Shown: in pieces, positions 13,660-21,456 of the stretch
Layout: each line of letters starts with the position of its first letter
Position numbering within the stretch: position 1 is the stretch's first letter
Source: JAUZQZ01 sp964492105
Lineage (GTDB): Bacteria > Pseudomonadota > Zetaproteobacteria > Mariprofundales > Mariprofundaceae
Length of the DNA: 24,961 nucleotides
NCBI GenBank assembly: GCA_964492105.1
Contig: CAZBJB010000020.1
Location: 1 to 24,961, forward strand
Direction of reading: 5' to 3'
Notes under the pieces: model-generated
The model's database searches: none
The model's input: the letters and a program-made list of their open reading frames with translations, nothing else
What the model was told of the DNA's origin: nothing
Translations under genes and position numbers: made by a program

Positions 13660-16344
13660 ATGGCGAAAATACGCATCCTTGATCTGGCCAGGGAACTCAA
13701 TATCGAAGTCTCCCGATTGCAGTCCGTTGCACGCAATTGTGGCGTAGTAGTGGGTGGCCCCACCAGCATGCTGACGGCGGAAGATCACGTGAAGATAACG
13801 GGTTCGCTCCGTCAGAATGGCCAGAAGACTTCATCCAACAAACCGGGAAGCCGCACACTAACGCTGAACAAGCCTATTGTTGCAGGTCAGGGAAGAACTG
13901 GCCAGAAGGCGAGAGGGCGAGGACATACCGTCCATGTTGAGGTCAGGCGCAAAGCCCGGCATACGCTGACGGTTCCTGCCTTACAGCCTTCCGACGCGAC
14001 GTCCGGGCTCGCGGCGTCACCGACACAAATTGCCTCGAAACCCGTTAATATCAAACGGGAAAATACATTGTCCGGAAGATCAGATACAGGCCGAACCCAA
14101 GCTACAAACAGGCATCATGACAGGTCGCAAACCCCGGGAAGACGCCCGACAGGCGGTGCTTCCCGCACGGGTGGGCCGCGCACAACCATTCGCCGTGGAC
14201 AGACACCCGCACAGATTGCGGCAAGCAAGGCACCCCGATCTTCCCTGAAGCAAATTGAAGCAAGTATCAAAAGTGACCGTTCCGGCTCCGGGCGCGGTAA
14301 ACGTCCGCCTCAGACTACAAGATCAGTGACGGCGACGGTCAGTCGGGCGCCTTCCGTGGCTGTCGCGCCGGAGCTGCCGGGAACTGCGGGCGGCCAGCGC
14401 CGGAGGCAAGGTCCGCAAGGCACCTTTAAACGGCGCCGTTTGTCGCCGGCGGAAAAGGCCGCACGCCGTGCCTATGCGGAGAAACGTCATGTCGTGCTGA
14501 CGGAGGAAGAGGAAGAGCGCATGGCAAGGCTGGCGCGTGGCAGTCGTCGGAAAGCTACGATTACCAAGAATGATGTGGATTTTGTAGTGCGTGAAGTTGA
14601 GGTGTCTGAAACCATTATCGTATCTGAGCTTGCGGGCCGTATGGCCATCAAGGGTGCTGATGTGGTCACAAAACTCTTTGAAATGGGTGTTGCCACGACA
14701 GCAAACGAAAGTATTGATGTGGATACAGCCTTGTTGATTATCGAAGAATTTGGGCATAAACCAAAGCGAATCAATGAAGCCGCCGTTGAAGATGTGCTGA
14801 TCGATGCTGAAGAAGACGATGATTCCCTGCTGCGCCCAAGACCGCCGGTGGTGGTCGTCATGGGGCATGTTGATCATGGCAAGACATCGATCCTTGACGC
14901 GCTGCGCAAGGCCCGTGTGGCCGAGGGTGAGGCGGGTGGCATTACCCAGCATATTGGTGCCTATATGGTGAAGGTGGCCAGCGGGGAGCGCGTTGTCTTT
15001 ATCGACACACCGGGACATGAGGCATTCACCGGGTTGCGCGCCCGTGGGGCCAAGCTGACCGATGTAGCCGTCCTGGTCGTAGCGGCTGATGATGGCGTCA
15101 AGCCGCAAACAGTGGAGGCGATTAATCATGCACGCGCCGCGAAGGTTCCCATCATCGTAGCCGTGAATAAGATGGATAAGGAGGGGGCGGACCCGGAAAT
15201 GGTCAAACGTCAAATGGCTGAGCATAAGGTTACGCCCGAGGATTGGGGTGGCGATACGATCTTTGTCAATGTTTCGGCCAAAACGGGCGAGGGGCTGGAT
15301 GAATTGCTCGAAATGCTGGCGTTGCAAACCGAAGTGCTTGACCTCAATGCCAATCCGGATCGCCGTGGCCGTGGCGTGGTGATTGAATCCCGGCTGGATA
15401 AAGGTTGTGGTCCGGCGGCAACGGTGCTGGTGCAGAACGGAACCTTCAAAAAGGGTGATATCGTTGTGGTTGGCTCCGTCACGGGACACATCCGGGCTAT
15501 TGTGGATGAAAATGAAGTACAACATCGTACTGCGGGCCCATCCATTCCATTTGAATTATTGGGGTTGGAGTCAGTGCCTGAAGCAGGGCAGGAAATCGTG
15601 GTGGTGGAGAGCGAAAGGCAGGCTCGGGAAATCATCCGTTATCGTAAAGATCAGCAGCGACAAATCGGCACCGGGCAACAAAAGCGTGTAAGTATGGAGG
15701 ATCTGTTTGCGGCGGCCCAGGGAGAAATGATAAAATCAGTGAATATCGTGATCAAGGGCGATGTGACCGGATCCGTTGAAGCGATGGCGGAATCTCTGGC
15801 CAAGGCTGGAACCGAGGAGGTACAGGTTAATGTCGTGCACAGGGCCATTGGCGGTATCACTGAGTCGGATGTGATGCTGGCTTCCGCATCAAGTGCCATT
15901 GTCATTGGCTTCAATGTCCGCCCTGAAGTCAAGGCCAGGAATCTGGCCGAGGCCGAAGGTGTGGATGTACGTTTTTATAAGGTTATTTATGATGCTATTG
16001 ACGACATGAAAGCTGCCATGGCGGGTATGCTGGCACCGGAAGAAAAGGAAAAGGTTATCGGCAGTGCCGAGGTGCGAGATGTATTTCAGGTGCCGAAGGC
16101 CGGTGTTGTCGCTGGTTGCTATGTTAACGACGGTTCTGTCATCCGGGATGCCTGCGTTCGGGTATTGCGTGAAAGTGTATTGATTTATGATGGGAGGCTG
16201 ACTTCGCTCAGACGGTTCAAGGATGATGTGAAGGAAGTCAAAAGTGGGTATGAGTGTGGTATTGGCATTGAAAAGTTCAATGATATCAAGCCTGGAGATA
16301 GTTTTGAGTTTTATGTGATTGAGGAAGTCGCGGCAACGCTATAA
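13660..16344 (+). CDS. infB: Translation initiation factor IF-2
   Basis: GTPase that brings initiator tRNA to the 30S subunit and promotes 50S joining. It begins with an IF2 N-terminal helical domain (KIRILDLARELNIEVSRLQ), then a basic low-complexity linker (about residues 50-280) rich in Ser, Thr, Gly, Arg and Pro, then a second IF2-N domain near 300-380. The G domain has GHVDHGKT at 402-409, the switch II motif DTPGHEAF, and NKMD. Domains II to IV follow (VVIESRLDKGCGPAATVLVQNG; GDVTGSVEAMAESLAK). At 894 residues it matches the long form of proteobacteria. GGAG lies 10 bases before the ATG. A 400-codon minus-strand ORF inside it is a shadow. Confidence 0.97.
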   Translation: MAKIRILDLARELNIEVSRLQSVARNCGVVVGGPTSMLTAEDHVKITGSLRQNGQKTSSNKPGSRTLTLNKPIVAGQGRTGQKARGRGHTVHVEVRRKARHTLTVPALQPSDATSGLAASPTQIASKPVNIKRENTLSGRSDTGRTQATNRHHDRSQTPGRRPTGGASRTGGPRTTIRRGQTPAQIAASKAPRSSLKQIEASIKSDRSGSGRGKRPPQTTRSVTATVSRAPSVAVAPELPGTAGGQRRRQGPQGTFKRRRLSPAEKAARRAYAEKRHVVLTEEEEERMARLARGSRRKATITKNDVDFVVREVEVSETIIVSELAGRMAIKGADVVTKLFEMGVATTANESIDVDTALLIIEEFGHKPKRINEAAVEDVLIDAEEDDDSLLRPRPPVVVVMGHVDHGKTSILDALRKARVAEGEAGGITQHIGAYMVKVASGERVVFIDTPGHEAFTGLRARGAKLTDVAVLVVAADDGVKPQTVEAINHARAAKVPIIVAVNKMDKEGADPEMVKRQMAEHKVTPEDWGGDTIFVNVSAKTGEGLDELLEMLALQTEVLDLNANPDRRGRGVVIESRLDKGCGPAATVLVQNGTFKKGDIVVVGSVTGHIRAIVDENEVQHRTAGPSIPFELLGLESVPEAGQEIVVVESERQAREIIRYRKDQQRQIGTGQQKRVSMEDLFAAAQGEMIKSVNIVIKGDVTGSVEAMAESLAKAGTEEVQVNVVHRAIGGITESDVMLASASSAIVIGFNVRPEVKARNLAEAEGVDVRFYKVIYDAIDDMKAAMAGMLAPEEKEKVIGSAEVRDVFQVPKAGVVAGCYVNDGSVIRDACVRVLRESVLIYDGRLTSLRRFKDDVKEVKSGYECGIGIEKFNDIKPGDSFEFYVIEEVAATL

Positions 16345-16346
16345 CC

Positions 16347-16706
16347 ATGTTTAGATCGAACAGAACACCTGCTCGGGCGCGCCTGCATGCTGATATCAAA
16401 CGCTTGCTTTCCACGCTTATGCAACGGGATATTGCCGATCCGCGTCTTTTTGGTGTGTGTATCACGCGCGTCGAACCTTGGCACGGAGACCATGCTGTGC
16501 GTATCTGGGTTCATAAACCCGATGAGGGTGATACAGATGTCTGTATTGACCGGTTAAATCACCTTTCCGTACATTTTGCCCACAAGTTGCGCCGGACTAT
16601 GCCAAAACGGCATTTGCCAAACCTTCTATTCTGCTGGGATCAATCGATAGAAGACGGTGCTGACATGATCCGGTTACTACATTCGATCGGCCCGGACTAT
16701 TCATGA
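16347..16706 (+). CDS. rbfA: 30S ribosome-binding factor RbfA
   Basis: Cold-shock-associated 30S assembly factor that acts on the 5' end region of 16S rRNA. It is short (119 residues) with a single KH-like domain. Recognisable parts are the N-terminus (RSNRTPARARLHADIKRLLSTLMQRDIADPRL), the following (VCITRVEP) and the C-terminal stretch (LHSIGPDYS). It is divergent in the middle; identification relies on size, the N-terminal pattern and its place between infB and truB. It starts 2 bases after the infB stop. Its last codons (CCG GAC TAT TCA TGA) coincide with a half copy of family B, and the TGA overlaps the nrnA ATG as ATGA. Confidence 0.87.
   Translation: MFRSNRTPARARLHADIKRLLSTLMQRDIADPRLFGVCITRVEPWHGDHAVRIWVHKPDEGDTDVCIDRLNHLSVHFAHKLRRTMPKRHLPNLLFCWDQSIEDGADMIRLLHSIGPDYS
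16690..16706 (-). repeat. Family B half-copy at the rbfA/nrnA junction
   Basis: GCCCGGACTATTCATGA is the reverse complement of the repeat's right terminus (TCATGAATAGTCCGGG). It encodes the last residues and stop of rbfA and the ATG of nrnA. Only one half of the palindrome is present. Confidence 0.45.
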
Positions 16707-17686
16707 CGGATTGGGACAAGGCCTGTGAAGCAATTCGCGGGGCGAACGGCATCATGCTGACGACCCATTGCAATCCCGACGGCGATGGTATTGGTTCCCA
16801 GATTGCCTTGTATCACGCACTCAGGTACACGGGCAAGAATGTTTATATGCATAACCGCGACAGTGTTCCCCGCATCTATCATTTTCTTTCCGGCACGGAT
16901 GCCGTGGGTGAGGGAGAAGACTTCACGCAAAAGGGTGTTGACCTTATTATCAGTCTTGATGCGGGTTCCAGAGCGCGGCTGGGTTTTCCCGATCTTTTTT
17001 TTGAAGGGCGAACACTGCTAAATATTGATCATCATACCAGCAATGGCAGGTTTGGCGACATTAATCTACTGGAAATAAATGCATGCTCGACTGGCGCCAT
17101 CATTCTTGAAATGATCGAACGTCTCGGGCTACGCTTGTCCACAGTCAGCGCCACCGCAATCTATGTCACAGTCCTGACGGATACTTCAAGTTTCCGCAAT
17201 GCCGCCACGACAGCGGATACGTTTGATCTGGCCGCCAAACTGATTCGCGCTGGAGCCGAACCCTGGCCGATTGCCCGTGAAGTTTATGAAAGCCAGAGCA
17301 GGGAACAACTCAGTCTTTTGTTGACCTGCCTGGGGATGGTTGATTTGCGCAATGGCGGACGATCCGCATGGTTGCATGTTAATGCCGCGATGTATGAAAA
17401 TACAGGCGGTGATGTACAGGATACCGAAGGTATCATTGAATATGCGCGATCACTCCAGGGCGTTGAAATTGCCGTGTTTATCCGACCGGAGATGTGTGCG
17501 GACAGGCATGTGGGCTGGAAGGTTACGTTCCGGGGTAAATACGATATTGATGTGGGAGCGCTGGCCGTATCCCTGGGTGGTGGCGGCCATCATCATGCCG
17601 CGGGCTGCACTATGCACGGAACCTTTGAGGAAGTGCGACACCATGTTCGGCATGCGGTCAGTACAGTCCTGGAGAGTCATTCCTGA
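16703..17686 (+). CDS. nrnA: DHH-DHHA1 phosphoesterase, NrnA-like
   Basis: Predicted bifunctional enzyme that degrades very short RNA (nanoRNA) and/or dephosphorylates pAp. DHH-family motifs: HCNPDGDGIGS near residue 21-31, LDAGSRARLG, the name-giving DHH at 109-111 (NIDHHTSN), TDTSSF, and the DHHA1 motif GGGGHHHAAGC near 292-302. The 327 residues fit NrnA-like proteins. The ATG overlaps the rbfA TGA. rbfA-nrnA-truB order is common in Firmicutes and some other phyla but not in E. coli, where Orn does the nanoRNA job. Whether the activity is nanoRNase, pAp phosphatase or both cannot be read from the sequence. The stop overlaps the proposed truB CTG start. Confidence 0.9.
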   Translation: MTDWDKACEAIRGANGIMLTTHCNPDGDGIGSQIALYHALRYTGKNVYMHNRDSVPRIYHFLSGTDAVGEGEDFTQKGVDLIISLDAGSRARLGFPDLFFEGRTLLNIDHHTSNGRFGDINLLEINACSTGAIILEMIERLGLRLSTVSATAIYVTVLTDTSSFRNAATTADTFDLAAKLIRAGAEPWPIAREVYESQSREQLSLLLTCLGMVDLRNGGRSAWLHVNAAMYENTGGDVQDTEGIIEYARSLQGVEIAVFIRPEMCADRHVGWKVTFRGKYDIDVGALAVSLGGGGHHHAAGCTMHGTFEEVRHHVRHAVSTVLESHS

Positions 17687-18600
17687 CCTCCGGCATTGTT
17701 TTCCTGGATAAACCGCGGGGTTGGACATCGCATAAAGCAGTCAATGAAATAGCCCGCCTGTTTACGCATGCAGAGGAGCAACGCATCAAGGCCGGGCATG
17801 CGGGTACGCTTGATCCGCTGGCGACAGGAATGTTGCCGGTTTTACTCGGGGAAGCCACGCGTTTCTCCGCTATGGGGCTGGATGCGGACAAGACCTATGA
17901 AGTGACGATGGATTTAAGTTATCAGACGGATACGCTGGATGCGGAAGGTGAGACTACCGCACGTTTTAATATGCAGGCCAAACAAAAAGACGTGGAAGGC
18001 ATCCTCCCGCATTTTACCGGAACGCTGGCGCAGACGCCGCCCGCATATTCGGCAATTCATGTCAATGGTCAGCGTGCCTACAAGATTGCGCGCAAGGGAA
18101 GACGGGTAGTACTCGCGGCGCGTCCGGTCCAAATCCGCGCACTCCAGCTGATTCATTTTTCTTTTCCAGAAGTTGTGTTGCGTGTATGTTGTTCGAAAGG
18201 AACCTATGTTCGATCCTTGACACGGGATATTGGCATCCGAATGGGTATGGGAGGTTGTGTTACAGCACTGCGGCGTTTATCTACAGGCGATTGGCCTGAA
18301 GCTATGATGCTGCCCCTTTATGAAGTGGCCAAACAGCGTGAGGCGTGCGTTCTTTCTTTGCAACAGTGGCTGCGGCATTTGCCAAAAATACTATTACAGA
18401 GGGCGGAGGCGCAGCGCTTTGCGCAGGGGCAACGGATTCAGATGGATAACGGAACGCAAGGTGAGGTTGCCGTTCTTTTTGAGCATATATTGCTTGGAAC
18501 TGGCATGATGCAACCGGGGATGTATCGCATGGTGTTGCATCCAAAGAGAGGGATTCCTTCGGCGCAACAGAGGTTGTTAACCCTGGCTATTCATGAATAG
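17683..18600 (+). CDS. truB: tRNA pseudouridine-55 synthase TruB, probable CTG start
   Basis: Makes pseudouridine 55 in the T-loop of tRNAs. Motifs: GIVFLDKPRGWTSHKAV, then KAGHAGTLDPLATGMLPV with catalytic Asp44, TYEVTMDLSYQTDTLDAEG, PPAYSAIHVNGQRAYKIAR, and CSKGTYVRSLTRDIG, followed by a C-terminal PUA-like part. The first in-frame ATG (17830) lies after the catalytic Asp and cannot be the start. Upstream, back to the in-frame TGA at 17626, there is no ATG, GTG or TTG. The best candidate is CTG 17683: GGAG at 17671-17674 is 8 bases upstream, it overlaps the nrnA stop as CTGA, and it gives a normal N-terminus and 305 residues. ATT at 17695 is an alternative. The stop lies in a family B palindrome. 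Confidence 0.93.
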   Translation: MTSGIVFLDKPRGWTSHKAVNEIARLFTHAEEQRIKAGHAGTLDPLATGMLPVLLGEATRFSAMGLDADKTYEVTMDLSYQTDTLDAEGETTARFNMQAKQKDVEGILPHFTGTLAQTPPAYSAIHVNGQRAYKIARKGRRVVLAARPVQIRALQLIHFSFPEVVLRVCCSKGTYVRSLTRDIGIRMGMGGCVTALRRLSTGDWPEAMMLPLYEVAKQREACVLSLQQWLRHLPKILLQRAEAQRFAQGQRIQMDNGTQGEVAVLFEHILLGTGMMQPGMYRMVLHPKRGIPSAQQRLLTLAIHE

Positions 18601-18610
18601 TCCGGGTTAA
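18577..18610. repeat. Family B palindrome, complete 34-bp copy between truB and the cyclophilin gene
   Basis: The two 17-base halves match as inverted repeats at 15 positions, with the perfect core CTATTCATGAATAG at 18587-18600 and TTAACCC / GGGTTAA at the edges. It contains the last codons and TAG stop of truB and ends one base before the ATG of the next gene. This is the simplest full form of the family. Confidence 0.75.
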
Positions 18611-18611
18611 C

Positions 18612-19253
18612 ATGAGATTCGTCATTATCACTTTGTTATTGGTTCCGTTCACCATCAGTGTTGCATACTTGTTTACGCACCCCGTGCCATCGCATAATCC
18701 GGCGCTTCTTGAGGCCGTATTCAGTGGCAGATCACTGTCGCGGGGAAAAGAGATTGAAGCGAAAATGAAGTGGAGAATGAGACTGTTCAAGAAAGCGCCG
18801 CGGGCAGGTGATACAGGCATTCCGAAGGGAAATCATATCAGGGTGGAGACGAAACTCGGTTCATTTACCTTTGAACTGTTTCCGGGGGAAGCCCCGAACA
18901 CCGTTGCCAACTTCAAGGCTCTGGCAGGCAAGGGGTTCTATGACGGGTTGACTTTTTATCGCGTGATTGCCGGTTTTGCCGCTCAGGGTGGCGATCCGGC
19001 AGGTAATGGTACAGGTGGCCCGGGTTATCATATTAAGGCTGAGTTCAACGCCCATAAGCATGTGACCGGATCGGTAGCCATGACCCGATCATCCGAGCTT
19101 GATTCTGCTGGCAGCCGATTCTATATCTGTTACGGTGCACATCCGCGTCTGGACGGGCATGACACGGTATTCGGGCAAGTCACCAAAGGGCAAAAGGTGG
19201 TGGATCGGATCACCAGGGGAACGGTGATGATAAAGGTTAGCGTGCTACCCTGA
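18612..19253 (+). CDS. Membrane-anchored cyclophilin-type peptidyl-prolyl isomerase
   Basis: Catalyses cis-trans isomerisation of X-Pro bonds. An uncleaved-looking hydrophobic segment (residues 3-21, FVIITLLLVPFTISVAYLF) suggests a signal anchor with the enzyme facing the periplasm. A basic linker follows (about 35-65), then the cyclophilin domain from about residue 75 to the end: VETKLGSFTFELFPGEAPNTVANF, FYRVIAGFAAQGGDPAGNGTGGPGY, SVAMTRSSELDSAGSRFYICYG, LDGHDTVFGQV. The catalytic Arg of FYRV and the Gln of QGGDP are present. GFAAQGG replaces the common GFMIQGG and SRFYI the common SQFFI, so the active-site rim is somewhat altered. There is no Shine-Dalgarno site; the start is one base after the family B palindrome. 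Periplasmic folding fits the surA/lptD theme. Confidence 0.88.
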   Translation: MRFVIITLLLVPFTISVAYLFTHPVPSHNPALLEAVFSGRSLSRGKEIEAKMKWRMRLFKKAPRAGDTGIPKGNHIRVETKLGSFTFELFPGEAPNTVANFKALAGKGFYDGLTFYRVIAGFAAQGGDPAGNGTGGPGYHIKAEFNAHKHVTGSVAMTRSSELDSAGSRFYICYGAHPRLDGHDTVFGQVTKGQKVVDRITRGTVMIKVSVLP

Positions 19254-19289
19254 GGACACCTCCATGTGTCAAGGGCAGGGCCAGATAGA

Positions 19290-19318
19290 TTGCTAACAGT
19301 CAATCAGAGTAGTATGAT
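19290..19318 (+). promoter_or_regulatory. Candidate sigma-70 promoter of rpoH
   Basis: TTGCTA at 19290-19295, a 17-base spacer and TATGAT at 19313-19318. The start would be near 19325, giving a leader of about 28 bases with AGGAGG at 19337-19342. The leader is too short for the long thermosensor-type folding known for E. coli rpoH. Confidence 0.5.
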
Positions 19319-19352
19319 CTCAGAACGTATATAGTCAGGAGGCAAGTGTTTT

Positions 19353-20168
19353 ATGGTATCCGCATTGGAAATATCCAGTCTGCCGCTTTTCCGAAGGGAG
19401 ATGCGCCGTTTTCCCCGCCTTTCACGGGACGAGGAATATCGTCTGGCGCGCCGCTGGAGGGATGAGCAGGATCGCGACGCGGCGAAGGAACTGGTTTGCG
19501 CCAATCTTTATGCCGTAGCGGCGATTGCGCGTGAATATCACCACTTTGGGCTACCGGAAATGGACTTGATTCAGGAAGGCGCCATTGGGCTGATGCAGGC
19601 CGTCAGACGTTTTGATCCGGATCGTGGCTTCCGTCTGATGACCTATGCATCATGGTGGGTGCGCGCTGCGATTCATGATTTCATTCTAAATTCGTGGAGT
19701 ATCGTCAAGTTGGGTACGACCAAGCTTCAACGCAGAATTTTTGCCGGCCTTCAGAAAGCTAAAAATGCCATTGCCGCCATGGAAGGCCACAAAGCCGAAG
19801 AGGTGGGCGCCGAATTCGGTCTTTCAGCCCATGAATACCAGGAAGCGGCTACCGCATTTATTCAACGTGATCTGTCTCTGGATATGGAGATCGGGGAAGC
19901 TTCGGCGCTGGTACATGCGCTACCATCACCCGACGCCACACCGGAAGAGATTGTCATGGAATCCAACTGGGAGAGCCATCAAAAATCCACATTATACTCC
20001 GCCCTGAATCATCTGTCGGAACGTGACAGAACTATCGTGGAGCGCCGGCATTTGACGGATGAACCTGCGACACTCAGGGAACTTTCCGGGGAATTCGGGG
20101 TGTCTATTGAACGGATACGGCAGCTTGAGTCCCGCGCCATGAGAAAGCTCAGGGAATCATTGAGCTAA
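19353..20168 (+). CDS. rpoH: RNA polymerase sigma-32 (heat-shock) factor RpoH
   Basis: Alternative sigma factor directing RNA polymerase to heat-shock promoters. Regions: 1.2 (LSRDEEYRLARRWRDEQDRDAAKELVCANLYAVAAIAREY), 2.2-2.4 (GLPEMDLIQEGAIGLMQAVRRFDPDRGFRLMTYASWWVRAAIHDFILNSW), and 4.2 (TLRELSGEFGVSIERIRQLESRAMRKLRE). The segment TKLQRRIFAGLQKAK at about residues 123-137 corresponds to the RpoH box (QRKLFFNLR in E. coli), which separates it from RpoD and RpoS types. The 271 residues are close to the usual 285. A perfect AGGAGG lies 10 bases before the ATG. The gene ends 12 bp inside the convergent rluB. Confidence 0.92.
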   Translation: MVSALEISSLPLFRREMRRFPRLSRDEEYRLARRWRDEQDRDAAKELVCANLYAVAAIAREYHHFGLPEMDLIQEGAIGLMQAVRRFDPDRGFRLMTYASWWVRAAIHDFILNSWSIVKLGTTKLQRRIFAGLQKAKNAIAAMEGHKAEEVGAEFGLSAHEYQEAATAFIQRDLSLDMEIGEASALVHALPSPDATPEEIVMESNWESHQKSTLYSALNHLSERDRTIVERRHLTDEPATLRELSGEFGVSIERIRQLESRAMRKLRESLS

Positions 20169-20948
20169 TTGACGTATTTCTCTGGCCTTGAGCGGCCGTG
20201 TGGCACCTCCGGGCAGGTTCCCCAGTTGCAACGAGGCAAAGCTCACCCGAATCAGCCTGCGCACCGTATGGCCGCATGCCTTCAGTGTGCGCCGGACTTC
20301 GCGCCAGCGGCCCCGATGAATGGTAATGGTAACCCAGCTGTTCCCTTTCGTTTCAGAATCCACAATGACATCCCATGCATCGCTTTTCTCATCCCGGCCA
20401 ATATCAAGACCGCCGGATCGAAGTATTTCCAGTTCTTCCATACCCAGTTGCCCGGTAATGCGGGCACGATAACAGCGCGGAACTTGCGTACCCGGATGGG
20501 TCAGGGCGCGTGTCAGATCGCCGTCATCCGTCAGTAGCAATAAGCCCTCGCTATCCATATCCAGGCGACCAACGGACTGCACATTAGCGGCGACGTCCAG
20601 TTCGTCATAGATCAATGGTCTGCCCCGGTCGTCTCGTCGTGAACACAACAGGCCGCGTGGTTTGTGATACATGATATAGGTGTATTGACTGACGGGTTCA
20701 ACCCGTTTTTGATCCGCCAACACAACATCGCCGTGTTGCACCCGGTGGCCCATATCCTGCACCGTTTTGCCGTTGATGCTGATACGCCCGGTGGCAATTC
20801 GGCGGTCAGCCTCACGCCGTGAACACAGGCCGGTGCGGGCAAGATAGCGGTTCAACCGTTCACCGAGCCTGATCCGCAGTAGCGCAGGATACAGATCAGA
20901 TCGCGAGACTTTCAGTGTCTTCGTTTTCAGTGGTTGTTTTAATTTCAT
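20157..20948 (-). CDS. rluB: 23S rRNA pseudouridine synthase, RluB/RsuA family
   Basis: An S4 RNA-binding domain (about residues 30-85, RLNRYLARTGLCSRREADRRIATGRISINGKTV) is followed by an RsuA/RluB-type synthase domain: MYHKPRGLLCSRRDDRGRP, the catalytic Asp loop VGRLDMDSEGLLLLTDDGDL, RCYRARITG, and RGRWREVRRTLKACGHTVRRLIRVSFASLQLG. RluB (position 2605 of 23S rRNA) is favoured over RsuA, RluE and RluF because of linkage to scpA-scpB. The ATG at 20948 makes a 53-bp overlap with scpB; the first about 30 residues are not family-like, so a start nearer the S4 domain (for example TTG of RLNRY) is possible. It overlaps the convergent rpoH by 12 bp at the 3' end. Confidence 0.9.
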   Translation of the reverse strand: MKLKQPLKTKTLKVSRSDLYPALLRIRLGERLNRYLARTGLCSRREADRRIATGRISINGKTVQDMGHRVQHGDVVLADQKRVEPVSQYTYIMYHKPRGLLCSRRDDRGRPLIYDELDVAANVQSVGRLDMDSEGLLLLTDDGDLTRALTHPGTQVPRCYRARITGQLGMEELEILRSGGLDIGRDEKSDAWDVIVDSETKGNSWVTITIHRGRWREVRRTLKACGHTVRRLIRVSFASLQLGNLPGGATRPLKAREIRQLAQ

Positions 20949-21456
20949 CGTTGTCCATTAGATCAGTAATATTTGGCAGGTCACCCAGCGTATTCAAACC
21001 GAAATCGACCAGAAATGATTTACCTGTGCCATACAGATACGGACGGCCCGGAACCTCCTTGCGCCCAAGTACCTTGATCCACCCCCGTTCCTGCAGGGCG
21101 GCGACTATGGTACTGGAAACCTTCACCCCGCGTAACGATTCAATTTCCGCACGGGTAGTTGGCTGGCGATAGGCAATGATAGCCAGCGTTTCCAGCATGG
21201 AACGTGATAGCCGCGGTGGTCGTGTTTTCCATAATTGTCGCACAATGCTCGCGTATTCAGATGCACTGCGAAACTGCCAGCCTTCGGCCACCTCCTGCAA
21301 ACGGATGCCGCGATCTTCATAATCCGCCTGAAGATCAGTCAATGTCCGCCGGATATCAGCAGACGCCACACCTTCGAGCAAATTACGGAGCTTCTGTATA
21401 GAGACAGGTTCGTCACTGGCAAAGATAACAGCCTCAATGCGTGAGGAGAGACTCAT
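20896..21456 (-). CDS. scpB: Segregation and condensation protein B
   Basis: Winged-helix kleisin-interacting partner of the SMC-ScpA complex in chromosome condensation and segregation. Signature parts: RIEAVIFASDEPVSIQKLRNLL, GWQFRSASEYA, TRPPRLSRSMLETLAIIAYRQPTTRAEIESLRGV, and LGRKEVPGRPYLYGTGKSFLVDFGLNTLGDLP. The 186 residues are standard. Its ATG overlaps the scpA stop as ATGA. The C-terminal Glu/Asp/Thr-rich tail is translated from DNA shared with the rluB 5' end. scpA-scpB usually goes with an SMC, which is not in this window. Confidence 0.94.
   Translation of the reverse strand: MSLSSRIEAVIFASDEPVSIQKLRNLLEGVASADIRRTLTDLQADYEDRGIRLQEVAEGWQFRSASEYASIVRQLWKTRPPRLSRSMLETLAIIAYRQPTTRAEIESLRGVKVSSTIVAALQERGWIKVLGRKEVPGRPYLYGTGKSFLVDFGLNTLGDLPNITDLMDNDEIKTTTENEDTESLAI

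Noticed and set aside
12898..13788. 296-codon minus-strand ORF across nusA, ylxR and infB
   Set aside because: Antisense to three well-supported genes, and its translation is low-complexity.
14323..15525. 400-codon minus-strand ORF inside infB
   Set aside because: The translation has no recognisable motif and is antisense to the strongly conserved IF-2 linker and G domain; it is an artefact of codon usage in infB.
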